A stretch of 53,371 nt of DNA, from the NCBI RefSeq assembly GCF_035938995.1, contig NZ_DASZGI010000053.1:1-53371 (forward strand), read 5' to 3'. A program made the translations under genes and the position numbers. This DNA is from DASZGI01 sp035938995. Its GTDB lineage: Bacteria > Actinomycetota > Actinomycetes > Streptomycetales > Catenulisporaceae. Positions 1 to 8,220 of the stretch are shown here, in pieces. Under the pieces are notes generated by a model. The model searched no databases. It saw only the letters and a list, made by a program, of their open reading frames with translations, and was not told the origin of the DNA. Within the stretch, counting starts at the first letter, position 1, and each line of letters begins with the position of its first letter.

Positions 1-35
1 CGGTGCCGGGTGACGCCGCAAGGCGGCGGACCCGA

Positions 36-1634
36 TCAGCGGGTGTGGGTCGGGGTACTCGCACGCGGGCCGAACACGGCGGCGGCGATGGCCGTCAGGT
101 CCGGGTCGTCCTGGTCGGCCGGCTTGGTCGCCGCGGGAACCCGGCCGACGCGCGCCCTGCTTCCGCTGCCGGTCCCGCTGGCGCCGCCGGTCCCGCTTCC
201 GTCGCCGCCGCCGCTGCTGCCGGACGGTTCCGGCACGCGGTCGTCCACAAGCTGTGGATAGAGGTCGTCCTCGGCTTCGCTGCCTGCTTCGGCGTCGCGC
301 AGCGCGCGGAGGTTCGCGGAAGACTCCGTCATCGCGCGGTCGGTGTAGACCAGGGGCCGCTCGAGCTCGGTGACGATGTGCTTGACCACCTGCACATCCC
401 CGTTGACGTCCCAGACCGCGATGCCCGGCGAGAGGGTCGGGATGATCTCCACAGCCCACCGGGGCAGGCCGAGCACCCGGCCGGTCGCCCTGGCCTCGTC
501 CGACTTCTGCATGTAGATCGTCCGGGTCGAGGCCATCTTCAGGATCGCCGCCGCCTCCCTCGCAGCCGCGCCGTCGACGACGTCGGACAGGTGGTGGACC
601 ACCGCGACGAAGGAGAGGCCGAGCCTTCGGCCGAACTTGAGCAGCCGCTGGAAGAGCTGGGCGACCGAGGGCGAGTTGATGATGTGCCAGGCCTCTTCCA
701 CCAGGAAGATGCGCTTCTTGCGGTCCGGCTTGATCCAGGTGTGCTCGAGCCAGACCCCGACGATCGCCATCAGGATCGGCATCGCGATCGAGTTGCGGTC
801 GATGGTGGACAGGTCGAACACGATCAGCGGCGAGTCGAGGTCGATCCCGCCCGTGGTCGGCCCGTCGAACATCCCGGCCAGGTCGCCGTCGGTCAGCCGG
901 TCCAGCACGAGCGCGACGTCCAGACCCCAGTCGCGCACCTCGTCCAGCGCGACGTTCATGTCCTCGGCCGCGATCTGCTTCGGGTCGCGCAGCGCCTCGA
1001 CGATGTCGTGCAGGATCGGCTGGACACCCGCGATCAGCGACTCGCCCCGCACCGTCGCGTGGGCCACCTTGAGGGCGTAGCCGGAGCGCTCGTCCAGCGG
1101 GTGGCCGAGGGCGACCTCGATGATGGTGCGCAGCAGGGCGAGCTGGCCGGTCATGGCGATCGCCGGGTCGAGCGGGTTGAGCCGCACCCCCTGGCCGCCG
1201 CGCTGGTGCGGGTCGAGCCGGATCGGGGTGACGCCGAACGCCTCGGCGATCCGGTTCCACTCGCCGACGCCGTCCTCGCCCTGCGCGTCGAGCACGACTA
1301 CCTGGCGGTCCTTGAACCGCAGCTGGCGCAGCACGTACGTCTTCTCCAGCGAGGACTTGCCGTTGCCGGACTCGCCGAGCACCAGCCAGTGCGGGGCCGG
1401 CAACTGCTGGCCGTAGAGCTGGAAGGGGTCGTAGACGTAGCCCTTGCCGCTGTACACCTCGCGTCCGATGATCACACCGGAGTCGCCGAGTCCCGGGGCG
1501 GCGGTGGGCAGGTAGATCGCCGCGGCCTGGTTGGAGGACGTGCGCACGGGCAGCCGCGCGGTGTCCTTCTTGCCGAACAGGACAGTTGTGAACGCCTCGG
1601 CGAGCAGATCGGTGACGCTTCCCTGGCGGGCCAT
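36..1634 (-). CDS. VirB4/TcpF-type ATPase of a type IV secretion-like system
   Basis: Predicted cytoplasmic motor ATPase (532 aa) that would power substrate or pilin movement. A Walker A motif GESGNGKSS lies at residues 87-95, and an acidic Walker B-like stretch (IFLVEEAWHI) at about 309-318, typical of VirB4/TraC ATPases. The C-terminal ~60 residues are low-complexity Gly/Ser/Asp. The start at 1634 is supported by GGAGGT 8 bases upstream; this Shine-Dalgarno contains the stop codon of the preceding gene, so the two are coupled. The usual N-terminal VirB4 domain is missing here and seems to sit in the upstream SCO6880-type protein (inference). It is the last complete gene of the minus-strand operon before the window edge. 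Confidence 0.85.
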   Translation of the reverse strand: MARQGSVTDLLAEAFTTVLFGKKDTARLPVRTSSNQAAAIYLPTAAPGLGDSGVIIGREVYSGKGYVYDPFQLYGQQLPAPHWLVLGESGNGKSSLEKTYVLRQLRFKDRQVVVLDAQGEDGVGEWNRIAEAFGVTPIRLDPHQRGGQGVRLNPLDPAIAMTGQLALLRTIIEVALGHPLDERSGYALKVAHATVRGESLIAGVQPILHDIVEALRDPKQIAAEDMNVALDEVRDWGLDVALVLDRLTDGDLAGMFDGPTTGGIDLDSPLIVFDLSTIDRNSIAMPILMAIVGVWLEHTWIKPDRKKRIFLVEEAWHIINSPSVAQLFQRLLKFGRRLGLSFVAVVHHLSDVVDGAAAREAAAILKMASTRTIYMQKSDEARATGRVLGLPRWAVEIIPTLSPGIAVWDVNGDVQVVKHIVTELERPLVYTDRAMTESSANLRALRDAEAGSEAEDDLYPQLVDDRVPEPSGSSGGGDGSGTGGASGTGSGSRARVGRVPAATKPADQDDPDLTAIAAAVFGPRASTPTHTR

Positions 1635-1638
1635 CGGG

Positions 1639-3162
1639 TTACCTCCGCACGCCGGTCGCTAAAGGCAGGGTATTGATGAAGGCGCGGTGGTGCTCGCGGT
1701 CGCACCACTCCAGCTTCAGGAAGGACTTGCCGGCCGAGGCGCGGATGGTGCGCTTGTCCCGGGCCAGCGCCTCCGGCGAGCGGGACGAGACGGTGATGTA
1801 GCCGACCAGGTTCACCCCGGCCGCGCCCGCCGCCAGGTCCTCGCCGCGCAGGTCGACCCGGGAGGAGTGGGCGCGCTCGCGCGGGTCGTCGATCCGGCCC
1901 ATCTTGGCCGCGCGGGCACTCTCGGCGTCCACGTTCACCTTCTCCGTGAGCATCCGCTCGATCGCGACCTCGGTCGGCTCCAGGTCCATCGTCACGGCGA
2001 CGGTCCGGATCACGTCCGGGGTGTGCACCAGCAGCGGGGCCAGGAAGTTGACGGTGACCGGGGTCAGCGGCCAGTCGCGGATCCACGCGGTGGCGTGGCA
2101 CCACGGGTCCGGGCCGGCCGACTCGCGGGTCTTGGCGCGCAGGAAGAGCGGGGCGGAGGCGTCGAACTCGGCCGGCCAGGCGCCGCGCTCGGTCATCGCC
2201 TGGCTGTGGTCGATCGGGTGCTCGGGGTCGTACATCGAGTGGATCAGCGAGGAGAGCGCCGGGACGTCCAGCGGCTGGCGGACCTTGATGTCGGCGTCGG
2301 TGAGGCGCGCGCAGATGTCGCTCATCTCGCGCACCATGATGACGCAGAGGCCGTGGTCGCCGTCCACGCCGCCGCCCATGACGCGGGCCTCCGCGGCCAG
2401 TTCGCGGCTGTAGGGCATGCAGGCGGTCAGATAAGCGCGGTGCTGCTCGCTTGAGGTCGACACCATGGAGAGCAGGTGATCGTAGGAATCCCGCAGCCAC
2501 TGCGCGGCTTCCGGATCGCCGCGCCGCATGACGTCCTTTGCGTGGGCGTCGGGGTCGGCGGGAAGGGTGCGCGCCAGCATCTGCAGGCGCGTCACGAAGC
2601 CGTCGCCGTTGGCCACGTGCCGCAGAAGCGTTCCGAAGCGGTCGACCAGCGCTTCTTGGTCCTCCGCGTCGCGCGAGCCCACGCCGGGGCCTTCGATCTC
2701 GAGCGTGCAGGTGACGGTGCCGCGGTCCAGGTGCATGAGCACGGCCAGCTTGTCCGGCCCGAAATTGGCGGTCAGCCAGCGGATCCGCCCGACGCCGGGC
2801 GGTCCGGGCACGGCCAGTTCGTCACCGCCGAGCCGGGTGCCCGCTTCGACCGCGGCCGAGCCGTAGCGCGCCGCGCCTGAACGCAGCATGCGCCGATAGC
2901 TGCGGTCGATCTCGAACCAGCGGTAGACCGTGCGCTTGCGGTACGGCATGAAGACGATCCCGGCCGCGGCCGTGGGCAGGCCGACGATCGTGATGATCTT
3001 CAGGGCGAGCGTCGGCACCACGAACCCGGCGATCATCGCCAGGGCGCAGCCGAGGACGAGGATCGCCAGCTCCCCGGTCTCCCGGTTGCGCCCGACGATC
3101 GCGTTCGGCTTGGCCTTGCCGATCAGGAACGACCGACGCCGCTCGTGTGCCTCAGTCGTCAT
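1639..3162 (-). CDS. SCO6880-family membrane protein, probable PrgI/VirB4 N-terminal partner
   Basis: A 507-residue protein of the actinobacterial SCO6880 family. Residues about 28-72 hold two closely spaced hydrophobic segments, followed by a basic stretch (PYRKRTVYRWFEIDRSYRR). The long soluble remainder includes MSTSSEQHRAYLTA-like sequence of the kind found in N-terminal VirB4 domains. It ends 4 bp before the ATPase gene, and its start overlaps the stop of the upstream gene by 4 bp (ATGA type), so all are one transcript. I infer that PrgI-like membrane hairpins and the VirB4 N-terminal domain are fused here while the ATPase domain is separate. Family assignment is firm; the mechanistic reading is inference. 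Confidence 0.8.
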   Translation of the reverse strand: MTTEAHERRRSFLIGKAKPNAIVGRNRETGELAILVLGCALAMIAGFVVPTLALKIITIVGLPTAAAGIVFMPYRKRTVYRWFEIDRSYRRMLRSGAARYGSAAVEAGTRLGGDELAVPGPPGVGRIRWLTANFGPDKLAVLMHLDRGTVTCTLEIEGPGVGSRDAEDQEALVDRFGTLLRHVANGDGFVTRLQMLARTLPADPDAHAKDVMRRGDPEAAQWLRDSYDHLLSMVSTSSEQHRAYLTACMPYSRELAAEARVMGGGVDGDHGLCVIMVREMSDICARLTDADIKVRQPLDVPALSSLIHSMYDPEHPIDHSQAMTERGAWPAEFDASAPLFLRAKTRESAGPDPWCHATAWIRDWPLTPVTVNFLAPLLVHTPDVIRTVAVTMDLEPTEVAIERMLTEKVNVDAESARAAKMGRIDDPRERAHSSRVDLRGEDLAAGAAGVNLVGYITVSSRSPEALARDKRTIRASAGKSFLKLEWCDREHHRAFINTLPLATGVRR

Positions 3163-4514
3163 GCGCCGCTCCCGGCACCCCGACCGGCCTCAGCCGCCCG
3201 GCCGGTGCGCTGACCGCCGGCGCCGGCGTCGCGCGGCAGCGGCGGAGTGGGCGGCGCCGCGGGAGGCGGTTGGTCGCCTCCCGGTGCGCTCTGGCCGCGG
3301 GTAGTGCCCAAGCGGAACGCGGTGCGCGCGCCGTGCACGGCAAGGCCCGCGGACATGCTGAGCGCGGCCGTCGCCGGCCCGGCCATCGGGTTGGCGCCGA
3401 TCGCGCTGGCGCTGCCGCTGCGCCCGGCGTGCGCGGCGATGCCCTCGCGCATCCGGGAGGCGGGCCCGGCCATGGCGCCGGCGGCGGCCTCGGCCGGGGC
3501 GTCGGAGCCGCGGGCCGAGTTGATCGCCAGCATGTCGTCGCCGAAGTTGGGCACGAAGCGGAAGATCAGACCGGAGGCGAAGATCGACAGGATCATGATC
3601 GCAAGCCCAGACAGCACGGAGGACACCGACGACTGGGTTGGATCGCCGGAAATGGCCGTGGCGAGTCCGAGCACGATGACGATCACCGGTTTCGCCAGGT
3701 CGACCGCGATCATCATGCCGGCCCAGCGCCTGATGTGGTGCCAGAGCGACTTGTCCACCAGGCCCGCGTAGACGGCCGCCGCCAGCGCCGCGCCGACGTA
3801 GAGCATCGCGGCCCGGATCAGCAGCTCCACCCACAGCACGGCGGCGGCGATCATCGCCATCAACGAGACGAAGATGAGCAGGATCGGTCCGCCGCCGAGA
3901 TCCGAGGCCTGCCCGTTCGGCGGGTCGAGCGCGTTGGCGAAGGAGGTGAGGAAGTTGTTCGTGTCCTTCGCCGTGCCGGCGCCGATCGCGCTGGTGACCG
4001 AGTCGGTGAGGCGCACCATGCCGTACAGCACGACCGGGGTGAACGCGGACGCGCCGACCGCCAGCCAGAGGAAGCCGGTCGCCTCGGTGATCGCGGTCAC
4101 CACCGAGTCGCCGCGCACCGCCCGCTTGACCACCGCGAGCAGCCACAGCACGAGGGTGAGGATCGAGGCGGCGGCGAACACGATCGCGTACTGGGTGAGG
4201 AAGCCCGAGTTGGTGAAGTCGACCGACGTCGAGCCGGTCACGATGCCCGAGACCGCCTTGATCACCGAGGCCGCGGCCTGCGCGCAGTCGTGCGCGATGG
4301 ACCCGACCGGATCGCTGAGCAGAGAGCCTGTCGAGGTGCCGCCGCCGCTGCCCCCGCTCGACCCGTTCACCAGTTTCCCGGTGCTCTCGCAGGCCTGTTT
4401 CATGGGGCCGATCAGCAGGGAGCAGGGATCGGCGGCCGCGGCGTGGATCGCCGTCTGCTGCGGCAGCGCACCTGCCAACAGGGCAGCTTGATGGATCACG
4501 GCCTCAACGGGCAT
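3159..4514 (-). CDS. VirB6/TrbL/TcpH-like polytopic membrane protein
   Basis: A 451-residue protein with about six to eight predicted transmembrane segments between residues ~105 and ~330, for example around LTLVLWLLAVV and MIAAAVLWVELLIRAAMLYV. The C-terminal tail (from ~360) is Ala/Gly/Pro-rich and probably cytoplasmic. This layout matches TrbL/VirB6 inner-membrane channel components of type IV secretion systems. An extracytoplasmic N-terminal region contains several cysteines (DPCSLL, KQACES). The gene overlaps the upstream VirB8-like gene by 11 bp and the downstream gene by 4 bp. Assignment rests on topology and neighbours rather than a signature motif. Confidence 0.7.
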   Translation of the reverse strand: MPVEAVIHQAALLAGALPQQTAIHAAAADPCSLLIGPMKQACESTGKLVNGSSGGSGGGTSTGSLLSDPVGSIAHDCAQAAASVIKAVSGIVTGSTSVDFTNSGFLTQYAIVFAAASILTLVLWLLAVVKRAVRGDSVVTAITEATGFLWLAVGASAFTPVVLYGMVRLTDSVTSAIGAGTAKDTNNFLTSFANALDPPNGQASDLGGGPILLIFVSLMAMIAAAVLWVELLIRAAMLYVGAALAAAVYAGLVDKSLWHHIRRWAGMMIAVDLAKPVIVIVLGLATAISGDPTQSSVSSVLSGLAIMILSIFASGLIFRFVPNFGDDMLAINSARGSDAPAEAAAGAMAGPASRMREGIAAHAGRSGSASAIGANPMAGPATAALSMSAGLAVHGARTAFRLGTTRGQSAPGGDQPPPAAPPTPPLPRDAGAGGQRTGRAAEAGRGAGSGA

Positions 4515-5418
4515 AGCGCAACCCCCCGAACTGGTTCACCGCGTTCTGCAAGGCCTGGCCGGTGGACGGGATCTGCTGCCCGCTGGTCGGGACGGGTCCG
4601 TCGACCGAGGTGAAGGAGACCCATTTCCAGTCGCCCTGGGTCCAGTGGAGCGTGACGGTGATCGTGGACCAGGCCTCGGCGACCGGGTGGGTCGAGCCGT
4701 CGCCGGCCAGCCCGGAGAGCGAGACCGTCCAGACCGCGACGGTGGCGCTGTTGCCGTCGTCGTTGACCAGGGTGACGCCGATCGGCGCGGCGCGCGCGAC
4801 GAAGGTCTGCCCGGGCGGAGCCGTGCCGTCCGCGGTCAGCCCGAACGAGGTGTTCGCGGCGGTGAAGGTCGCGTCAAGCTGGCTCTGCAGGGTGGACGCT
4901 ATAGCCGGGTCCGCGATCGCGTTGACCAGCTTGTGGCGCGCGTCCGCGTGGACCATCGTGGCCGAGCCGTACGCGGAGACGTAGTTCGCCGCGGCGGACT
5001 GGGCGCCCTGAGCGCTGTGCGGGTAGCCGATCGGGATGCTGTCGGCGGTGCCGCTGGGCAGGCCGCTGCCCTGGATCGGCGAGGTCACCGGACCGGTCGC
5101 CGATCCCACCGGGGACCCGGCGGAGCCGTTGGCGTTCGAGCTCGCACCCGTCGTGGCGTTCGTACCGGTCTGGCCTGTCTGGCCGGTGGCCGATGTGCCG
5201 GAGGAATGGTGCGTGCTTCGGTTCACGAGTGCGACCGTGACGAAGAGGACGACGATCGCGCCGACGATGATCAGCGGCCGGCGGCCGCGCTTCGGCCGGG
5301 CGTCGCCGAAGCCGTAGGGGTCCGGCGGCAGCTTGACACGCGTTCGTGTTTCGGGCGTGCTCTGCGCTGCGTCATCCAACTCGTACGACCCTCGATCAGC
5401 TCGGCGGGGGAGGGCCAT
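4504..5418 (-). CDS. TcpC/VirB8-like bitopic conjugation protein
   Basis: A 304-residue protein: a short charged cytoplasmic N terminus, one transmembrane helix at about residues 47-64, a Thr/Gly/Asn/Ser-rich linker to ~120, then an extracytoplasmic domain beginning near SAAANYVSAYG. That domain has the alternating hydrophobic pattern (VTLVNDDGNSATVAVWTVSL, ITVTLHWTQGDWKWVSF) of NTF2-like TcpC/VirB8 folds, which assemble the periplasmic/wall part of the channel in Gram-positive conjugation systems. It lies between the VirB2-like and VirB6-like genes, as expected. The ATG at 5418 has a modest GGTGAG 5 bases upstream. Confidence 0.7.
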   Translation of the reverse strand: MALPRRADRGSYELDDAAQSTPETRTRVKLPPDPYGFGDARPKRGRRPLIIVGAIVVLFVTVALVNRSTHHSSGTSATGQTGQTGTNATTGASSNANGSAGSPVGSATGPVTSPIQGSGLPSGTADSIPIGYPHSAQGAQSAAANYVSAYGSATMVHADARHKLVNAIADPAIASTLQSQLDATFTAANTSFGLTADGTAPPGQTFVARAAPIGVTLVNDDGNSATVAVWTVSLSGLAGDGSTHPVAEAWSTITVTLHWTQGDWKWVSFTSVDGPVPTSGQQIPSTGQALQNAVNQFGGLRYAR

Positions 5419-5549
5419 CAGAGCTCACCCCGACTGGATATGGAAACCAGTGTCACCGGAACGGGGGTGCAAGCGGCACACCCACACGCCAGAGACCCGC
5501 CTCGTGTCGCGGTCCGCGCGCCGGGGCGCGGCGCCTGAGCGCCCACGGC

Positions 5550-5903
5550 TCAGATCGCCATGCCGTAGACGATGGTGAACAGCGTGCCGAGCGAACCGAT
5601 GATGAATACGCCGGTCAGACCGGCCACGATCAGGCCCTTGCCCTGCTCCGCGCTGAACGAGTCGCGCAGGGCGGTGGCGCCGATCCGCTGTTTGGCGGCC
5701 CCCCAGATGGCGATGCCGAGACAAAGCAGGATGGCGGCGGCCATGATGACTTCAATCATGACCCGCGCCTGGTTTCCGACTTGGCCGAACGGCCCCCAGT
5801 TCGGGGCGATGCCGCCGATGATGGTGTCGATGTTGCCGCCGCCGGCCGCGGGTACCACCGCGGCGGCATGAGTAGGCAGCGACGTGAGTAGAGCTAGAAG
5901 CAC
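5550..5903 (-). CDS. small VirB2/TrbC-like pilin-type membrane protein
   Basis: A 117-residue protein with an N-terminal signal-like segment (LLALLTSLPTHAAA), a short Gly-rich exposed region, and two hydrophobic helices at about residues 48-68 and 90-113. Between them is a basic loop (KQRIGATALRDSF). This architecture of signal peptide plus two helices with a small positive loop is that of VirB2/TrbC pilins, and first position in the operon suits it. The start is GTG. The gap to the next gene is 131 bp, longer than elsewhere in the operon, and could allow separate control. There is no sequence signature, so another small membrane subunit remains possible. Confidence 0.55.
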   Translation of the reverse strand: MLLALLTSLPTHAAAVVPAAGGGNIDTIIGGIAPNWGPFGQVGNQARVMIEVIMAAAILLCLGIAIWGAAKQRIGATALRDSFSAEQGKGLIVAGLTGVFIIGSLGTLFTIVYGMAI

Positions 5904-6125
5904 TCTGCACCCCCGGTCCTCGGGTCGGTCGTTGTCGTCCAGTGTTGCCAGTATGGGGGTGTATTGGGCAGTCGAACAGCGGTATGTGGCGCAAATGCGC
6001 TGATTAAGCTGCCTGACGCCTCATCACTACCGCGCCTATCATAGGGCGCGCGCACGGACCGGGACTGTGGGCTCGCCAACCTGGGTAATTGACTCTCGCC
6101 GGAGAAGGGGAGGGGGCTGGTCGGG

Positions 6126-7154
6126 ATGCCGAGACGAGGGATCTGGATCCTGATCGGCGTGCTGTTCATCCCGTTCGGGGTCGTCGGCGCGGTGGCGCTG
6201 GCGGCCGTGGCCATCAGCGGCTCGGTGCTCCAGACCCAGCAGGCCTCCCTGACCCCCGGAACGGTCCCGGCCGCCTACGCGACGCTGATCGAGGCTGCGG
6301 GCGCGGCATGTCCGCAGATGAGCGCACCGCTGCTGGCCGCGCAGCTTTATCAGGAAAGCGCCTTCGACCCGAAGGCCGTCTCGCCCGCCGGGGCCGAGGG
6401 GATCGCCCAGTTCTTGCCGGGCACGTGGCCGAACTGGTCGTCCCCCCAGGACGGAGACGGCAAACAGGATATTTGGAACCCGGCGGACGCCATCCCGGCC
6501 GCGGCGCGTTACGACTGCGCGCTGGCGCAGCAGGTCTCGAAGATAGCGGGCGACCAGATAAACAACATGCTCGCGGCCTACAACGCGGGGCCGGGTGCGG
6601 TGGAGGCGGCGGGTGGAGTGCCCGCTATCGCCGAAACGCAGAACTATGTGAAGAATATCCGGATTCTGGAGCAGGCCTTCGCAGCGCCCGCGGGTACGGT
6701 CGCTACGAGCGACGTCGCCGTAAGGGCGATCGCGTTCGCCTATGACCGTCTGGGCACGCCTTACCTTTGGGGCGGCACCGGCACGGCCGCGGACAATGGC
6801 GAGTTCGACTGCTCCGGTCTGACACAGGCCGCCTATGGAAGCGTCGGCGTGACGATCCCGCGCGTCGCCGCCGACCAGTGGTACGCCGGGCCTCACGTGC
6901 CGAGGGCCCAACTCATGCCGGGCGACCTGGTTTTCTTCGCGTACAACGTGAACGACCCGTCGACGATCCACCACGTGGGCATCTACGTCGGCGGCGGGGC
7001 GATGATCGACGCGCCGCACACCGGAGCGTCGATCCGCTTCGACCCGATCGACACCTTCGGTGGCTACATCGGCGCGGTGCGGCCCTACGCGCAGGTCCCC
7101 ACCTGGCCGATCGGGCAGCCGACGCCGTCAGTGTCGGCGTCGGCTACACCCTGA
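6126..7154 (+). CDS. bifunctional lytic transglycosylase / NlpC-P60 hydrolase (VirB1/TcpG-like)
   Basis: A 342-residue cell-wall hydrolase. Residues 6-28 form a transmembrane or signal anchor. Residues ~50-170 are an SLT-type lytic transglycosylase domain with catalytic Glu77 (QLYQESAFDP), the GAEGIAQFLPGTW motif and AAYNAGPGAV. Residues ~195-320 are an NlpC/P60 endopeptidase with Cys229 (FDCSGLTQ), His283 (HHVGIYVG) and His298 (IDAPHTG). Such two-domain enzymes open peptidoglycan for Gram-positive conjugation channels (TcpG, VirB1-like). It is transcribed divergently from the VirB2-like gene and very likely belongs to the same machine. A purine-rich stretch precedes the ATG. Confidence 0.9.
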   Translation: MPRRGIWILIGVLFIPFGVVGAVALAAVAISGSVLQTQQASLTPGTVPAAYATLIEAAGAACPQMSAPLLAAQLYQESAFDPKAVSPAGAEGIAQFLPGTWPNWSSPQDGDGKQDIWNPADAIPAAARYDCALAQQVSKIAGDQINNMLAAYNAGPGAVEAAGGVPAIAETQNYVKNIRILEQAFAAPAGTVATSDVAVRAIAFAYDRLGTPYLWGGTGTAADNGEFDCSGLTQAAYGSVGVTIPRVAADQWYAGPHVPRAQLMPGDLVFFAYNVNDPSTIHHVGIYVGGGAMIDAPHTGASIRFDPIDTFGGYIGAVRPYAQVPTWPIGQPTPSVSASATP

Positions 7155-7196
7155 TCGCGGATTCCGGAAGCCGGGTTCGGCGCCCACCATCCGCCG

Positions 7197-8102
7197 TCAG
7201 CGCGCCTTGACCGCCGAGGCGAAGCCTTCTGCCAACGGCGTGCGCGCCCTCCAGCCTGTCGCCGTGCGGAATGCGTCGGAGGAGATGCGCAGCGAGCGGG
7301 CCAGCGGGTCGGTCGCTTTGCCGCCGAGCACCCGGCGGGTGAGCGCGGGCACGAACTTGGCCGAGCCGTCGACGCCCGCCGCGGTGCCCAGCGCCCGCGC
7401 CCACTCGGTGCGGTGCACCGGCGCGCCCGCGACGTTGTAGATACCCGAGGGAGCGGCGAGCGCGGCGACCACGGCCGCCGCCGCGTCGTCGACCGCGATC
7501 GGCGAGATGTAGCCGGACGGTTCGCCGAGGAGCACCGGCTTTCCGCGCCGCACCCGCTCGAGCAGCCACTGCGTGTTCGCGTCGGCGCCGTAGAAGAGGC
7601 CGAATCGCAGGACCACGGCGAAGCGGTACTGGTCGGCGAAGCCCATGGCGTTCTCGGTCGCCTCCAGCGAGGAGCGCAGCCGGGGCGAGGGCGCGATCGG
7701 GGACTTCTCGGTGACCCACTCCTCTCCGGCGTCCGCGTACGCGAAGGCCACCGCCTCCTGAATCAGCCGGAGCACGCCGCAGTCCGCGGCGGCCTTGGCC
7801 AGCACCGCGCTCCCCTCGGTCCGAATGCGGTCGTTCTCCCGCCACGATGAAGTACGCAGCGCGGCCGTGCCGACCGGAATCCTGGTGGCGAGATTGCACA
7901 CGACGTCGTGGTGCTCCAGAGCCCGGTGCACGGCGCCCGGATCGAATAAGTCCACGTCCACGGGTGTCGCGCCGGCCGCGACAAGCCGCTGTCGCCGCAC
8001 GGGTGTGCGCGCGATCCCGGTCACCTTGTGTCCACCGGCCACCAGCCGCCGTACCGCCGCGGTCCCGAGCACGCCGGTCGCTCCCGCAACGAACACCCGC
8101 AT
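7197..8102 (-). CDS. atypical NAD(P)-binding SDR / epimerase-like protein
   Basis: A 301-residue Rossmann-fold protein starting with a classic nucleotide-binding motif (FVAGATGVLG, residues 4-13) and keeping the extended-SDR layout. The catalytic YxxxK is not visible: the position usually holding Tyr/Lys reads SSLEATENAM. That suggests an atypical SDR that binds nucleotide for reduction of an unknown substrate or for sensing. The start at 8102 is chosen because GAGGAG lies 10 bases upstream and the dinucleotide-binding motif begins at once; an in-frame upstream ATG at 8192 would add 30 non-homologous residues. It is divergent from the lipoprotein gene at 8221. Substrate unknown. Confidence 0.75.
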   Translation of the reverse strand: MRVFVAGATGVLGTAAVRRLVAGGHKVTGIARTPVRRQRLVAAGATPVDVDLFDPGAVHRALEHHDVVCNLATRIPVGTAALRTSSWRENDRIRTEGSAVLAKAAADCGVLRLIQEAVAFAYADAGEEWVTEKSPIAPSPRLRSSLEATENAMGFADQYRFAVVLRFGLFYGADANTQWLLERVRRGKPVLLGEPSGYISPIAVDDAAAAVVAALAAPSGIYNVAGAPVHRTEWARALGTAAGVDGSAKFVPALTRRVLGGKATDPLARSLRISSDAFRTATGWRARTPLAEGFASAVKAR

Positions 8103-8220
8103 CGTCTGAACACTCCTCGTCACGACCCATGCCGCTTCCGTAACCATCCTCCATCCGGGTCGTTGGGGAGGACGAATACCGGTGCGGATCATCCGTTCGG
8201 CTTACAAGTGAGTACCCGAG

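Noticed and set aside
3..1676. Long plus-strand open frame opposite the VirB4-type ATPase
   Set aside because: Antisense shadow of a GC-rich gene; Arg/Gly/Asp-rich composition with no domain, while the minus strand has Walker motifs and an ideal ribosome binding site.
36..7154. Integrative conjugative element with att sites
   Set aside because: No integrase, excisionase, relaxase, tRNA or direct repeats are visible in the window; conjugation function remains possible but mobility cannot be claimed.
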